Assembly (NCBI GenBank): GCA_019054805.1
Contig: JAHQIY010000017.1
Coordinates: forward strand, 1,302,001-1,366,000
Origin: Brachionus manjavacas
Taxonomy: Eukaryota > Rotifera > Eurotatoria > Ploima > Brachionidae
Direction: 5' to 3'
Length of the DNA stretch: 64,000 bases
Shown here in pieces: positions 23,896 through 36,289 of this stretch. Each line of letters opens with the position of its first letter. Position 1 is the stretch's first letter. Both the position numbers and the translations under genes were made by a program. The notes beneath the pieces are model-generated. The model worked only from the letters and a program-made list of their open reading frames with translations, had not been told where the DNA came from and ran no database searches.

Positions 23896-24546
23896 TTATT
23901 CACAAATCAATTCATTGAAAACAGTGGTTTTAGAGTAACAATCAGGTGACGATTTTCTATTCTTTATTGCTTTGAGTATTTTAATATCATCTTCATCTAA
24001 TTCCTCGATAATAGGTTTACTCTTTTTATTACTACTTGGAATAAACTCGCTTATTTCTTTAGCCTTTAAAGAATCGACAACAATTACACAAACAATTGGT
24101 TGGTTGCATTGTGGATGACTATTTACTCTATCATTGGCATTTCTTTGACTTTGGTTCTGGCTGGAATTTTGCATTCTATCATCAGAATTTGAATTGGAAT
24201 TGTTGAAGTTAGAATTATTGTTTTGATTGTTGAAATTAGAGTTATTGGGCATGTTATTTTGGTTATTAACATTTGGATTATTGCTCATATTATTTTGGTT
24301 ATTAAAATTAGGATTCCTTGGCACATTGTTTTGGTTATTGAAATTGGAGTTTGGCAAATTGTTGGAGTTAAAATTATTAGGATTATTGAAGCCTGGTCCA
24401 TTGTTTTGTCCAAAATTTTGACTTGAGTTGAAATTGGAAGAAGGAGGTGGCACATTTTGATTCGGATTAGAGTTGGGTCCATTGAAGCTACGCTGGTCAT
24501 TTGAGCCACGATCTGACTTCTTTCTCTTGGATTTTAAAGCTCCCAT
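23896..24546 (-). CDS. Met-Gly cluster protein A: Asn-rich, predicted N-myristoylated
   Basis: Intronless, 216 residues. The N-terminus MGALKSKRKKSDRGS has Gly2, Ser6 and Lys7, the N-myristoyltransferase rule, plus a polybasic patch that would help hold it to membranes. Residues about 20-135 are Asn/Gln-rich with imperfect NNQNNMPNNSNFNNQ repeats. The C-terminal third is more ordered in look: PIVCVIVVDSLKAKEISEFI, then an acidic stretch and an end in NELICE. A TATA-like GTATAAAAG lies about 60 bp upstream of the ATG. It is the first of seven same-strand genes with this type of N-terminus. Function unknown. Confidence 0.72.
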   Translation of the reverse strand: MGALKSKRKKSDRGSNDQRSFNGPNSNPNQNVPPPSSNFNSSQNFGQNNGPGFNNPNNFNSNNLPNSNFNNQNNVPRNPNFNNQNNMSNNPNVNNQNNMPNNSNFNNQNNNSNFNNSNSNSDDRMQNSSQNQSQRNANDRVNSHPQCNQPIVCVIVVDSLKAKEISEFIPSSNKKSKPIIEELDEDDIKILKAIKNRKSSPDCYSKTTVFNELICE

Positions 24547-25230
24547 TGTATTTTAGTAATAAATTTCAAAACTCTCATCTGTTTTTTCGGATGTCGTCGC
24601 TTTTATACTCATTAGTCATTACTCTATGTTTATAAACTTGACAAAACGATTCAAGCATCAATGCTTACATCACAAAATATGCATTTTAATTAAAAGGCTT
24701 TGATTTTAGAAGAGTATAGATTGCATAAGTTGGATACATTTTAAATGATACAAATGGTAACTGGTGGTTGTTTAAAATTTATTCTATTTGTTTATAATAA
24801 ATTAGCCTTGTGTAGAAAGTTTATGGTAAAACATCTTGGTAAATGTGTTCATTGGCATTTAAATTGTAAATACTTGGCTCTTTTTTTTTAATTAGTTTTT
24901 TTCAGCTCAATTATAGCTAGCAATTCTGTCATTTTCGTGGGCAAATTTTAATTACGCTGTCCCAAAAAAAAATTGCTTAAAATTTTTCCTATTTAAAATA
25001 TTTTTTTAAACAAGTAATATTGATAATCAATGACAATTGTTTTTTTCTTAATGACAAACATATATTTTGCTCAATTTTTCTTTATGATGAATACACAAAA
25101 TTGATGAAAAATATAAACTTAATTTTTAAATTTGTTTTATTTATTGATAAAAAATTTTAAAAAAAAATTTAAAAATGCATCATTTAGGCTAAAAGATTTT
25201 AATAAGTGATCTATTCTGTTGTTTTAGACT

Positions 25231-25656
25231 TCAGTAAACCAAGTCTTTACAAACGTGAATTTTTTTATATTGTCTTGGCGGAGGTACAGATGGCGCCGTG
25301 TAAACAATTGGCGGAAGTGGCTTAGGTGGTGGAATAGCTACACAGACGACTTGAGATCCTGGTGGTATATTTCGATGATGGAAAGGTGGAACATCTGGGG
25401 GAGGTCCGTAGGGTCCGTAAGAATCCGGTTGTCCATATGGGTTAGGTCCATAATTTGGTGGAGGATTTCGGCCTGGGGGTGGATAATTCGATGATCCATA
25501 TGATCCTGGAGGTGGTGGTGGCGGATAATTCGAATTTGGTGGATGGTTGGAATTTGGTGGATAGTTGGGATTTGGTGGATAGTTGGAATTTGGTGGGTAG
25601 TTTGGTGGTGGAGCTGATGCTGCTTTCTTCTTTTTCTTGGAACTTCTCAAACCCAT
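25231..25656 (-). CDS. Met-Gly cluster protein B: Pro/Tyr-rich, predicted N-myristoylated
   Basis: Intronless, 141 residues. MGLRSSKKKKKAASA has Gly2, Ser6, Lys7 and five consecutive Lys. It is followed by NYPPNSNYPPNPNYPP-type repeats (about 18-70) and a Pro-rich body. A short block QVVCVAIPPPKP (about 105-116) resembles PIVCVIVVD in protein A, the only internal similarity I could see between them. It ends CKDLVY. An AG acceptor just before the ATG leaves room for a 5'UTR intron. Function unknown. DNA between it and protein A (24,547-25,230) is non-coding. Confidence 0.7.
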   Translation of the reverse strand: MGLRSSKKKKKAASAPPPNYPPNSNYPPNPNYPPNSNHPPNSNYPPPPPPGSYGSSNYPPPGRNPPPNYGPNPYGQPDSYGPYGPPPDVPPFHHRNIPPGSQVVCVAIPPPKPLPPIVYTAPSVPPPRQYKKIHVCKDLVY

Positions 25657-27839
25657 TTCTAATTATCTAAAAGAAATACAAAATGATATATTTTTCTATT
25701 TTGAAAAACTTAACTTGACAGAATCATTAGATGTGAAACGTTTAAATAGTATATTGCAGTAATTGAATTTTACCTGAAACGCTAGTTCTCTTTCTAGTAT
25801 GATGTTTGATTATTTAAACACTTTCATTCATGCAAAAAAATACAATTAAGATCTAAATATTTCAGTTGAGCATTATGCCCAGGTTTATGCTGTAGATTCT
25901 CCTGTCGCTACATTTCTTTTATTCATTTTAACAATGAGTCGATTTTTAAACATACAATTAAAGTTTTGGATTTTTTTATTCTTTCATTATTTATTTTTTG
26001 TATATATATATATATATATATATACAAAAATTAGGTTTTTTTAAATGGATCAAACAAATTCCTGTACAGAAAATTTTGTTCAATTTGTAATAAATTCTTT
26101 TACAAAAAAGATAATTTTTTTTTCGAATAAAAAAGGCAATTTTTTAATTATTTTATGTGTCCATTATATTTTTTAAATTTAACTAAAGCTATAATATTAA
26201 AATAGAATTGACGGTTTTAAAAAAATTTAATTAAAATCTTTACAAGTTATTATTTGATTTTTTTAAGACATTTTTTTTCAATTATTCTTTTAATTGAAAC
26301 AATTTGTTACTAATATTTTCTGGTTACTTAAATAAAAAAATAAAATTAATTTATTTTAGCAATTGGAGGAACTAGTCGATTCATTTAGGCTATTGTTAAG
26401 TCTCAAACACATAAAAAGCAGGAAAAAGTTTACCATAAAGATAATTAAAAAAAATTTCTTAATTAAAAATAAAAAAAAATTTAAATCTATTTTAACAATT
26501 AAAGTACACTCGAATATAATTGATAAAATTTTTGAAATTAAGTTTATGGTTAAAACTAAAGTTTAAATTAATGCAATTTAATTGTAATGATTTTCTATTC
26601 TCATAGTGTTTTGCGGACTTGAATATGGGTGATGCATTCTGCAAAAAAAGTTTTAGTCTTAAATTTTGTTTTTTTTTAGATTATTATTCTGCTTGTGTCA
26701 ATTATTCTCAAAAAAATTAGAAAAGTTTTTTAATAAATATCCTTATTTTCTTTTTAAAACTTTTATTTAATAACCCAGATTTTTAAGGACACTTTAAATG
26801 TTATACACAAGTTAGGTACCATAGAATTCCAGCTTAAAGCTGAGGTTAAGGCTAAATTTTGTTGATAAGTGCTATCAAACGAACCTTCCATATTTTGTCT
26901 GTTTTTAGATTCCTATTATTTACGATCATAGTTGAAATAATCTCAATTTTTTTGTTCTAAATATTTTTATTTTTTCCCATCTTATTAACAAACTCTAACC
27001 AAATTACCTGCTTATATTTTTTAATATTGAAAAATTCCTCAGCATTTGGTTTCCTGTTTTTTTTTTTAGGTTTACTAAACTAATAAATTTTTTAAGAGAT
27101 GAGCTTCCAAGGTTGTTCCGAAACAAGGCCTTTGTCTTTCATATTTTTTTTATTAAGTTCTTTTTATAATCCTTTTTTTTTTTCAACTTTTTTTGTATCA
27201 AAATAAAAGATTAAAATTAGATAAAATTAAAAACAAATTTGAGAATACGAGATAGTGGAGTAATAAATGGTTGATAGAATGAGGACAATAATTTAATAGA
27301 AGAACTTTGAAGGGTTTGGAGAAGGTAAGTTTTTTAAATCTTTGCTGGATTGTTTCTAAGTTATAAAGAATTGAATATTTGAGAGATGGAGAGAAAATTT
27401 TGGTATTATTCTAAGAGCATTTGTTTGAGTAGACTATAATAGCTATAATAACAGTTTAATTTATATTTTCTTTAATTAAATTTTTCAAAAAATTAATCAA
27501 ATAAGTTCGCATCCAAACTCACATACTAATCTTTTAAGATGGCGAAGATTTTATCTCTCAAACAACCATTGTATCTCTGAAAAGTATTTTACAAATATTA
27601 TTTTTTTTTAATTTCTTTATCATTTTAACCCTGCTATTCAAATTTCCTAAAAAATATATTTTTCTTAAAAATATTTTTATTATTATTAAAAATTTAATAC
27701 AACTTGGCTTCAAAAACTTTAAAAAGTTAGAAAATTCTGTAAGATTGACTTATTCAAAAACAAACTAGATAACATATTGAGTGACTAATATTGCTTACAG
27801 TCTGATTAATCCAGACTTCACGCATAAGCGTAGCAATTA

Positions 27840-27876
<37 letters not shown>

Positions 27877-28255
27877 GATAAAAAATCGATAAGAAATAAA
27901 TCAGATTATAAATTCCTTTAAGTTAATTAAAAATTCATTTGTATATGAGTAATAAATGTTTTTTCAATTTTTTTATTGTCGAAAATAGAGAATTGAACAA
28001 TTTTTTTACCTAAAAAAAATATTATGATGCTAATAGGATCTAATTAAATTTAATTAATAAAAATATATAAAACCTCTAGAGTATTTTAAATAATTTTAAA
28101 ATTTAAATCTAAGTTAAAAGAATGTAGATAAATTACATTAAATAAATATGTGTAGAAAAGCCTGTGGCTTTAAATTTAATTATCTATTTTTAAAATTAAA
28201 CTGCCATCTAAAATTAAGTTAACATTGTTAAGACGTTTATTGATAGTTTATTTAA
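25657..28255. other. Non-coding AT-rich stretch with microsatellites
   Basis: A (TA)n tract at 26,001-26,026 and an (ATT)n tract at 27,842-27,875, the latter just after a GC-richer segment (CTTCACGCATAAGCGTAGC) that looks like a retroelement 3' end. No gene is supported. Confidence 0.5.
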
Positions 28256-28711
28256 CTAGAAAAAATTTCCAATTGGCATTACAGGAGAGAAGTCACAAGG
28301 ATTTGACCACGCTGAGCCCATTGATCCAAATTCAAAACTATTACACCCGTATCCATAGCCGAAGTTATTAAATGAGTTCCATGCATTCCAGTCAATCACT
28401 GGAAAAGAAGCCATAGGCATGAATCCAATAGGTGATATGAAAGGATCATCTTGTAATCGACAGCCTCTGTAATTCCTGTTTCCAAAATCATCATCCAAAT
28501 CAGAATCAGAATCATAATCTTCATATTTTGACTTTCTTGGGCCCGGTCGAGGGTATCTTGAATACGGATCTTGGGGATTATACCTTGAATACGGATCTTG
28601 GGGATTGTGTCTTGAATTGGGGTCTTTAGGATATAAAGGAGGTGATAAGGGCCCTGGAGGTGGTGGAGGTGATTTGGGCACTTTTTTTCTTCTGGAAACC
28701 TTAGAACCCAT
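28256..28711 (-). CDS. Met-Gly cluster protein C: Pro/Asp-rich, predicted N-myristoylated
   Basis: Intronless, 151 residues. MGSKVSRRKKVPKSP has Gly2, Ser6, Arg7 and a basic patch, then a polyproline run. Tandem repeats of about nine residues (NPQDPYSRY) sit at about 35-55. An acidic Asp/Ser stretch (YDSDSDLDDDF, about 66-76) follows. The C-terminal half is rich in Phe, Tyr, Trp, Gly and Asn (FGYGYGCNSFEFGSMGSAW). The N-terminus is very close to that of protein E (MGSRVSRKKS), so these two are likely recent paralogues. TATA-like CTATTTAAGC lies about 45 bp upstream. Function unknown. Confidence 0.72.
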   Translation of the reverse strand: MGSKVSRRKKVPKSPPPPPGPLSPPLYPKDPNSRHNPQDPYSRYNPQDPYSRYPRPGPRKSKYEDYDSDSDLDDDFGNRNYRGCRLQDDPFISPIGFMPMASFPVIDWNAWNSFNNFGYGYGCNSFEFGSMGSAWSNPCDFSPVMPIGNFF

Positions 28712-30380
28712 GATGCTGTTTATTTTCTTCGATTTTGCTTGGTATTGCTTAAATAGAGTTTCAGCTGTGACTAAAAGAATCTAGAAATAAAATTTTTATA
28801 ATGGGAAAAAGCACTTGCGTTTTCATATTCGACTCAATCAAATCGAATTTATTTAGGTAAAGATAATTTTTTTATATAATTTTGTCTTTTAATGCAATAT
28901 TTGCTCATCGAAAGATTCAATTTATTTTTTATATTCTGGTTTTTTCTAAGCATGACTTACCAAATAAATCAAGTTTAGGTTCTGGTTTATTTTTTGATTC
29001 GAAAATAAATTAATAAATATTGATTGAGCTTAATTTTTTTTTATTTGGAATAAGTATATCTCATATTCAAATAAATTTAAATTTTTGAATTTATAATTTT
29101 CGATTGCCAATTATTGAGAAAAGATGTATAAGGCCGAATAGTTCGAAAATTAAATACGAAAAATCAGTCGAAATTGTGAGAATAACTTCTTCAAAAGATT
29201 AAAAGTAATGATAATTTTTTTACTTTAATACTGATTTAATAAGATTGATTTTTAGATTTTTTTTATAAAGAATTAAATACATAATTAGTCAGCAGTATTG
29301 AAACATGCCATTCAAAAATTAGCACCTTTCAAATCTTCGAATAGATTTTAATGATTAATTAGCAAAAAGATTTTCACATTTAATTTTTTAAATTTCATAG
29401 GAAAAATTACGGTTCGTTGAATTTTGCAGGCTAACTCAATATTTTCATCTCAACATTTTCTCTTTTAATTATTAAATATTTTTTTAAATTAAAAATATTC
29501 TCTTTTTCTAAAATCATTAAAAAATTTTATTTCTTTAATTTAAATTTCTTAAAATGTATTTAAATAAGCAAAAGAATAATCTGAAATTGATCTATTAAAG
29601 GTTTGTAAAGGTTTTCCCATTTCTGATTAATTATGTTAAGTCTTGAATTACAGCACTTTATTATATAAACTTCTTTTGGGTACTTAATAATCAAGTTTTC
29701 AAGATTTCCTATTTTATTTTAAAAAAAAGTAGCCAAATCATGGCAAATTGAAGTCTATGATCAAATTTCAAATCAAAATTTTTAGTTTTTGGTTTAAAAA
29801 AAAGGTTTTTTATCTATTTTTTAAATTTAAAATTTTTAATTTTTGTTAAACATGATTTGTTTAATCTTTAATTAGGAAAAAATTATATGAAATTTTATCT
29901 GAATTTATAATTTTTAATTTTGCAATACAAAATTTAACTTTTTTTCACTGTAATATATTTTGATTAATATTAAAAAATCATTTTATGCCATAATTTGGAT
30001 GCTTTAATGTGGATTTTAAATTTGTGTTTAAAATTTTCAAATTAATATTTTACAAAAATCAATTAAAGATCAATTGGGAAAAAAATTTTTTTTTTTACTA
30101 AATTAAGATAATAAACATTTTTTGTTAAATAAAAAATATTTTAAAAAAGCTCATTTCATATTTGTTATTAAGATTCTAATCTATTAAGTTTTTATCATGT
30201 GATCATGATCATGAACTTGTTATAAATCAGTCTGTCTTGCCAAATTCTATCAGTAGCTAGTATATGTCGAAATGCTAATAACATATATTTTTGAGGGCAC
30301 TGAGTTTGAGAAGTTTTTTTAGGGATCAAAGTTATACTTTTTTTTATTTTTTTTATTTCAAAATTTTATTTTACAATATT

Positions 30381-30420
<40 letters not shown>

Positions 30421-32280
30421 AAAATTACAAAGCTAAAAAGAGTCTTTCTTATTAACTTTTCTAAAAATAAATTCAAGGTAAAAATTTATAAAAATTTAAT
30501 TTTTTCTTTTTTATTCTTGAAATTACATCTTTACACAATTCATATTAAATAGATGATTTTTTCAAATAGAGTTTCTTTTAGTATATTTTTTAACATTAGG
30601 TGGTAAATTCTAATAATAAAAAAATAAATAAAGTATAATAAGTAATTGCATTGCAGATTTCACAATTTTTTAAGCTCCAAAAAACAAATTTTTAAATCTT
30701 AAAAAAGAGGATCCGCGTGTAATCTTGCATATGATAAAATTACGCATTTAAAATATTTTGAGCATTTTTGAAATTTTGAAATTTGATCATTTACAATTAC
30801 ACATTATTAATCAGAGCAAATTTTACTTTGCTACCATATCTTATTTAATTAAACCAGAGTTGCTTAAAAGTCACAAGTCTCAAGTCAAGTCCAAGTCCGA
30901 ACTTTTTTTTCAAAAATCCGGTTTTGAATTTTATTTTATTTGTTTCACGATAAATATAATAACTAGCAAAAATTCTTTAAGCATTTTAAGATAATAAATT
31001 GTCTTAATCTTGATGACTCGACGTTCCGGGATTCCAAAATCTCCGGTTTTAAAAATTATTCAAAAAAATCTTCCTATTCTTCTATGAAAAGTAATTATTC
31101 AACTATTTTTCACGTTCAATGAATTTGAAGGGACAGATGAAATTTCTTTCGTTTCAGGAAATGATAATTTTGCGGTCCCAGGTGGTTAATATGGAAGCCA
31201 AGCGAGTGTTGGACTTTTTAGAAAAAAATAAAAAGTCCGGACTTGGACTTTTTTTTAATGATTTGGACTTTAATTTGGGACTGTTAAACAACTCTGAATC
31301 CAACAAAACCTAGTTGAAGACTAAAAGTTGTGGCTAAGATATTTTCAAAGATTTTCCCTTTGTCTATATCTAAATACCCAAAAAAGTCGTAGCCGAAGTT
31401 GAAAGTATGTCAGAGCAAATTATTAAAATAAAATTTTATTCCAGATTGTCCAAAGATGGACAAATTTTCACAGTCAATGCCAACAGCATGCATTGAAATT
31501 TTTAGTCGATGAGGGCAAGTAATGATAAGAAGAAATAAAAGAATAGAAATTCTATCAAAAAATAGGGAGCAAGATTGGTAAGTGAAAGTAAGAAATCATT
31601 AACTGCATGGCGCTTGCTTGCCCTTTTTTCAAAAAGTAAGTTTGGTTTAAGTGGAACAAGAAAAAGATCCTAATGACTCTTTACAATAGAATTTCAGACA
31701 TTATTAAAAGCAAATTAATTAGTAGTTTTTATTTTTTATAAAGTTATTTTTCACTATTAAAAAAAATAAATCATTTTAATCGTCATTTTTGTTTTGAAAT
31801 GATTTATTTCAAAGTTGCAATTTTGTTTTTAATAAAGGTATATTTGAATGACCAAAAATATTTTGCTAGTTTTTGGTAAATTTTTTTTGTTTTCTAAATT
31901 TTAAGGAAAAATAACATCATTTCAAAATGTGCCAAAAATAAGTTCTCATTTAAAACTTTAAAAAAATCCAAACGAAACCATCAAAGTCCAAATATCAAAC
32001 GATAATGGGGCATTATTAACAGATCATTTAAAAATTTTCAATTTAATATCAGATTAACTGAGCCTTTGCAAATGATAACAAGCAAATTAATTTCTCAAAA
32101 TAATTTAATATGAATTCAAAGTGACTCAATAAATATGAATTTTAACAAGTTGTAAAAATTTTTGTTCATCTAGTTTATTTAACATTGGACAAAAAAAATT
32201 AAAAAAAGATTTTACTGTTTAATATTTAAAATATTTTCTCATAATTAATAATTAATAAAAATTGATAATTTTTTTCAACC
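28712..32280. other. Long non-coding stretch
   Basis: No gene supported. It contains a (TA)n tract at about 30,384-30,418 and a full-length dispersed TIR element at 30,855-31,297 (listed separately). The short ORFs within 30.7-31.3 kb are parts of that element. Confidence 0.5.
30855..31297. mobile_element. Non-autonomous TIR element (MITE-like), full length
   Basis: The left end CAGAGTTGCTTAAAAGTCAC and the right end, whose reverse complement begins TTCAGAGTTGTTTAACAGTC, are matching terminal inverted repeats. Both are followed by AAGTCCAAGTC-type subrepeats. About 440 bp, with no transposase. Related ends occur near 20,349, 21,074 and 61,559, so the family is dispersed in this genome. A clear target-site duplication was not seen. 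Confidence 0.75.
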
Positions 32281-33354
32281 TCATTGTTCGACTTCTATTG
32301 TTATTTCATTGTTTACAGCTTTTGGTACCCGAATACTAGATATCATATACTTGGCAGTATTGAGCGGATTTTCCCTATTGTTAAACACCTTAAAATGTAA
32401 TTCATCGACAACTTTTTTCGGTCTCACTGGCTTAGCATAAAAAGTGGTTGGATATTTTTTTTTATTATATCTAGCCAAGACGTGACTTTTCTGAGCTACC
32501 TTAGTAGGTTCAGGTTGAGCTTGATCAAATTTTATATCAGGTATATCCACCCGCTTAAAAGGTTTTAAATTTAGTTTTTTAAGCTTTGGTGGCTTAATTT
32601 TTTCTAACGGAGACTTAGGCTCTTTAAAATCTGATTGTTCTGAATGAGACTTATTGGGTTCATTGCTCATAGCGTTGGATGTCGAATGATGAGAAGATGC
32701 TGGATCATCTTCTGGATTCCAATAAGTGTTTTTCATAATCTGAGCATCTCTGTTTGTCAAATATCTGGGGCGATTTGGATCGACGAAAAATTCAGGATTA
32801 TTCTCGGCCAAAAATTCACCATCAACAAACGGGTCAAAAGCTCTTCTCCGCCTAACTCTTCTTCTTGGTCTCCTGCGCATCCTTCGATAGTTATTCATGC
32901 GATCAATATTCGGATTCATTATTGGCCTTGGGCCTTCATGATCAATGTAACGAGGGTCCGGATGCTGAAACGGATCCTGTGGGTAACCTTCTGGGGGAAA
33001 GCTGATGTGCTCATTGTATCCATTATCATGCGGACTTGGATAATGGTTATTCATTTGATTATTTTGGTTAAAGTTGTTATGTGGATTAAAATGATTGTTA
33101 TTATGGTGATTGTGGTGGTTGTGGTGGTTGTGGTGATTGTGGTGATTGTGGTGATTGTGGTGATTGTGATTATTTGCTCTGTGGTTCCAATGATTATGAT
33201 GTCCGTGGTTGTGACGATTTAGGTTAAATTGATTTTGATTGCTCATGTGATCGTTGTGTCCATGGTTGTTGTAATTGTTATAATTTTGATTCTGAAATAG
33301 ATTATTGGGAAATGGGGTGGAACTTTCACCTGATTTGGATTTTTTTCCGCCCAT
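32281..33354 (-). CDS. Met-Gly cluster protein D: His/Asn-repeat, Arg-rich, predicted N-myristoylated
   Basis: Intronless, 357 residues, the largest of the set. MGGKKSKSGESST has Gly2, Ser6 and Lys7. Residues about 30-105 are Asn/His-rich, with seven or more uninterrupted NHH triplets at about 62-90, a plausible Zn/Cu/Ni-binding tract. An Arg-rich block at about 155-172 (RRMRRRPRRRVRRRR) follows. The C-terminal part (about 235-357) is less repetitive: Lys/Pro-rich, then a beta-like ending ITIEVEQ. TATA-like GTTTATAAAG lies about 100 bp upstream. Function unknown. The plus-strand frame through the repeat is only a shadow. Confidence 0.72.
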   Translation of the reverse strand: MGGKKSKSGESSTPFPNNLFQNQNYNNYNNHGHNDHMSNQNQFNLNRHNHGHHNHWNHRANNHNHHNHHNHHNHHNHHNHHNHHNNNHFNPHNNFNQNNQMNNHYPSPHDNGYNEHISFPPEGYPQDPFQHPDPRYIDHEGPRPIMNPNIDRMNNYRRMRRRPRRRVRRRRAFDPFVDGEFLAENNPEFFVDPNRPRYLTNRDAQIMKNTYWNPEDDPASSHHSTSNAMSNEPNKSHSEQSDFKEPKSPLEKIKPPKLKKLNLKPFKRVDIPDIKFDQAQPEPTKVAQKSHVLARYNKKKYPTTFYAKPVRPKKVVDELHFKVFNNRENPLNTAKYMISSIRVPKAVNNEITIEVEQ

Positions 33355-36289
33355 TTTTAAAATTTATTTTTACGAAAGAAAAAAAATTAGTTGTAAAACA
33401 TATTTAAATCATTTTAAGAAAGTTATTTTTGTAAAAATATATTCTTTATAAACACATATTGTTTTGTCAAATAAGCTAATAGCTCTGGCTCGAATTAGTT
33501 CTTTTATAAAGAAGCTAATATTATGCGTCATATTTCAAGCGTGGAAAATATGCCAACTTTGGTACTATGTTTGTTTGATTTAGAGAATTAAATTTCTTCA
33601 ATATTGAATATTTTTTAATACTTTATAAAAATATAAATTGTGATGTAATAATCACTGAATGCTTGTAAACTAGCCTCTTTCTTACTTTAAAAATAAAAAT
33701 TTAAATTTCTAATTTTATTTTATTTATTTGTAATATCAAAAATTATTTAAACTACTTCCTAACTTTGGTTCCTCTAAATTAAGAGTATATCATAAAATCT
33801 TTTTTTGGTCAATAATTTAAAAAAATCTTAAAAAAACTGTAATTTATTAAAATTTACGGTTTTTCAAATAAATAAACAAAAAAATTAAGCATTTTTTGCA
33901 TACCATAATTCCAATTCAGCATTTGTTTTAAACTTTTTAATAATATCAAGATTATAAATTAAATTAAATTAAATGAAAATATTCTTTATTCTTATATAAA
34001 TCAGCTGATTCAAATCTAATCTAAATGCAAAAAAAAATACAAACATTTAATTTTTGATGAGAATTTTTTCTTGTTTTAGATAATTCTCTGTTTACTTTTT
34101 AGGTAATAATCTTTTTTTGTTAAATACCATTTTAGTAAAAGATTTTTTTTTAATTTTTAAATAAATTTATATACAAAAGACAATTATCTACTAAAAACAT
34201 TAAATGAGTACAATTTTTAATCAAACCCTAACCTCTTCTCGTTTTTAAGTTTTAAATATTTAAGTAAATTTATTAATAAAACATTTACTTATTAAAGCTT
34301 TTTAAGTATTCTTTTTTTAGATTTAAATCTGGCAAATTGTATTTGAATACCAAATTCTCATGATCACGCTCAAAATTATCAAAAAAAGATTTTTAAGAAT
34401 TTTAAACCAAAAAATAAAGAGAAGCAGAGATACATGTGTAGCAAATCATGTTAAACTACACCATGGTATTGTGAAATTTTTGCAGAGGACCGCATAAATG
34501 AAAGATTAAAATTGAATGTTTTCTTTGAAAATATGGTCCTGAAGTAAAATTCAAAATTTTTAATACATCTTTTGAGTGATAATTTCTGAGCGTGATTATG
34601 AAAATTTGATAATTATTGTAATTTACCTTAAATTTTAATGTTTTTTAAATATTCTTTTGAATAAAAGGCTTTAGATGACATTAATAAAAATAATAATAAA
34701 AATCCAACTTTAAAAAAATGTTAATTTTGCATTACAATTATTATTAAAATTTTAGATAAATTTCATGGGTGGTAAAATGTCTGACCCAATGCTCAAATAT
34801 TTAACGACTGTTCATTTTCAGAATTAAAATGATTTTTACTTCGAAAAGACAATAAAAAAACTAAAAAATTCCTTTGTAAAGTCATGTGATTTAATAAAAG
34901 AAGCTCTGCATCAGGTAGATAGATCCAAAGGAAATCTAGCTTCATTTACAAAAACATTGAAAGTTTGTCTTTTTCATTTGGAGAACAAAAAATAAAATTT
35001 TGACAAAAAAATAAAATTATAATCATAATTTTACAGTTATTTTTTAATTTTTTTCCAATTTTTTGAATTTTAAATTGGCAATTTATTATATTACAAATTA
35101 TTCGAAATTTATTCAAAACAAAGATTAGAATTTTTAATGTAAATTGAACTGACTTTACAGAGAAAAGAAAATTTTCTTTTAAAAGTATTTTTTAAAAGTC
35201 ATCATCTCAATACAAAATTAGTTTTTTAAATAAGAAATTTTAACCCTTATTTATGGTTTTGTTATATTTGTCGAAATTTTATAGAAAAACTTATGAATAC
35301 TTTTTCTGAAATAAAATTTGGAATATTTATTTTTAAATAAACTTAATTCATATACAGGTGTCAAACCTCAGTAAAAGGGATAAAAATTATCAATCATTGA
35401 TAATTATATAAGTATTTAGTATATAATTTAATTAAGAAAAATTTTTTTATTCAAATTTCCATTAAAATCGATTATGGCTCAATATAGATAATATAATATA
35501 AGATTTAAAAAAATTGATTTATTCTAATTCATGATATAATCATGATTATTAATGATATTTTTCCACTTCTAAAATGTTTATCTATTTATTTAAATATTAT
35601 CTAGGGTTTTAGTCCAAAAAGCATACGAAAAAAAAGTCTTCGCCTATAGCGGCTTTTTGATGAAAAAAAGCATGTTTCTTAAAAGAAAAGCTTATATGAA
35701 TTTAGCAATTTATTACACTAGAAAAAAATTAACTAAAAAGGTATTTTTAATTTTTTTTTAAATATTTATTTGAAACCTTTTATTGTTTAATTGGTGTATT
35801 AAATTTAGTGTCTTTTTTTTATATCGCCAGGTTTGACGTAATCCTAAAAAAAATTATTTTTTTTTAAATGCATGATTGATAAAATATCAAAAAAAAAGAT
35901 TTAACAACTATTGCAAAGCAAATACTTGCTGACAAATGTTAATTATTATTTTATTCATTAAACGCCATTTCCATATCTTTTGATATTAAAAAAGCTAATA
36001 AAATTTAAAATAAAAAAGCAAAATATAAAGTTCAATTTGTTTTATTTAGTCTTGTCCTATTCATTTTATTGAATCTAATTTATAAAATAAAAAATCATTT
36101 TTTACATAATTCATAGCGTATAAATTAAGGAAAAATGATAATTATAAAAATTTAATAGCCGCTTGTTATTAAAATTAGTTTTTTAAAAATTTTGTTTAAT
36201 TAAACTATTTATTCAACTAAAAATAATTTATTTTAATAAAAAAAGAGAGTTTTATATTGAGGATATTTTTGGATTTGACTGAGATTTTT
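33355..36289. other. Non-coding AT-rich stretch
   Basis: No gene supported. The only notable stretch, about 35,610-35,740, is open on the plus strand (reading KKVFAYSGFLMKKSMF) between possible splice sites, but without start or partner exons. Confidence 0.4.

Noticed and set aside
26363-26566. 67-codon ORF (+) with LVDSFRLLLSLK start
   Set aside because: No ATG at the start, Lys/Ile-rich remainder, no partner exons.
27842-27875. Regular repeat suggestive of a CRISPR-like array
   Set aside because: It is a plain ATT trinucleotide microsatellite in a eukaryotic window; no spacers and no cas genes.
31119-31313. 64-codon ORF (+)
   Set aside because: Falls inside the TIR element and reads through its AAGTCC subrepeats.
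32644-33222. 192-codon plus-strand ORF
   Set aside because: Shadow of the His/Asn repeat of protein D; Val/Ile/Met runs are the antisense of CAT/AAT repeats.
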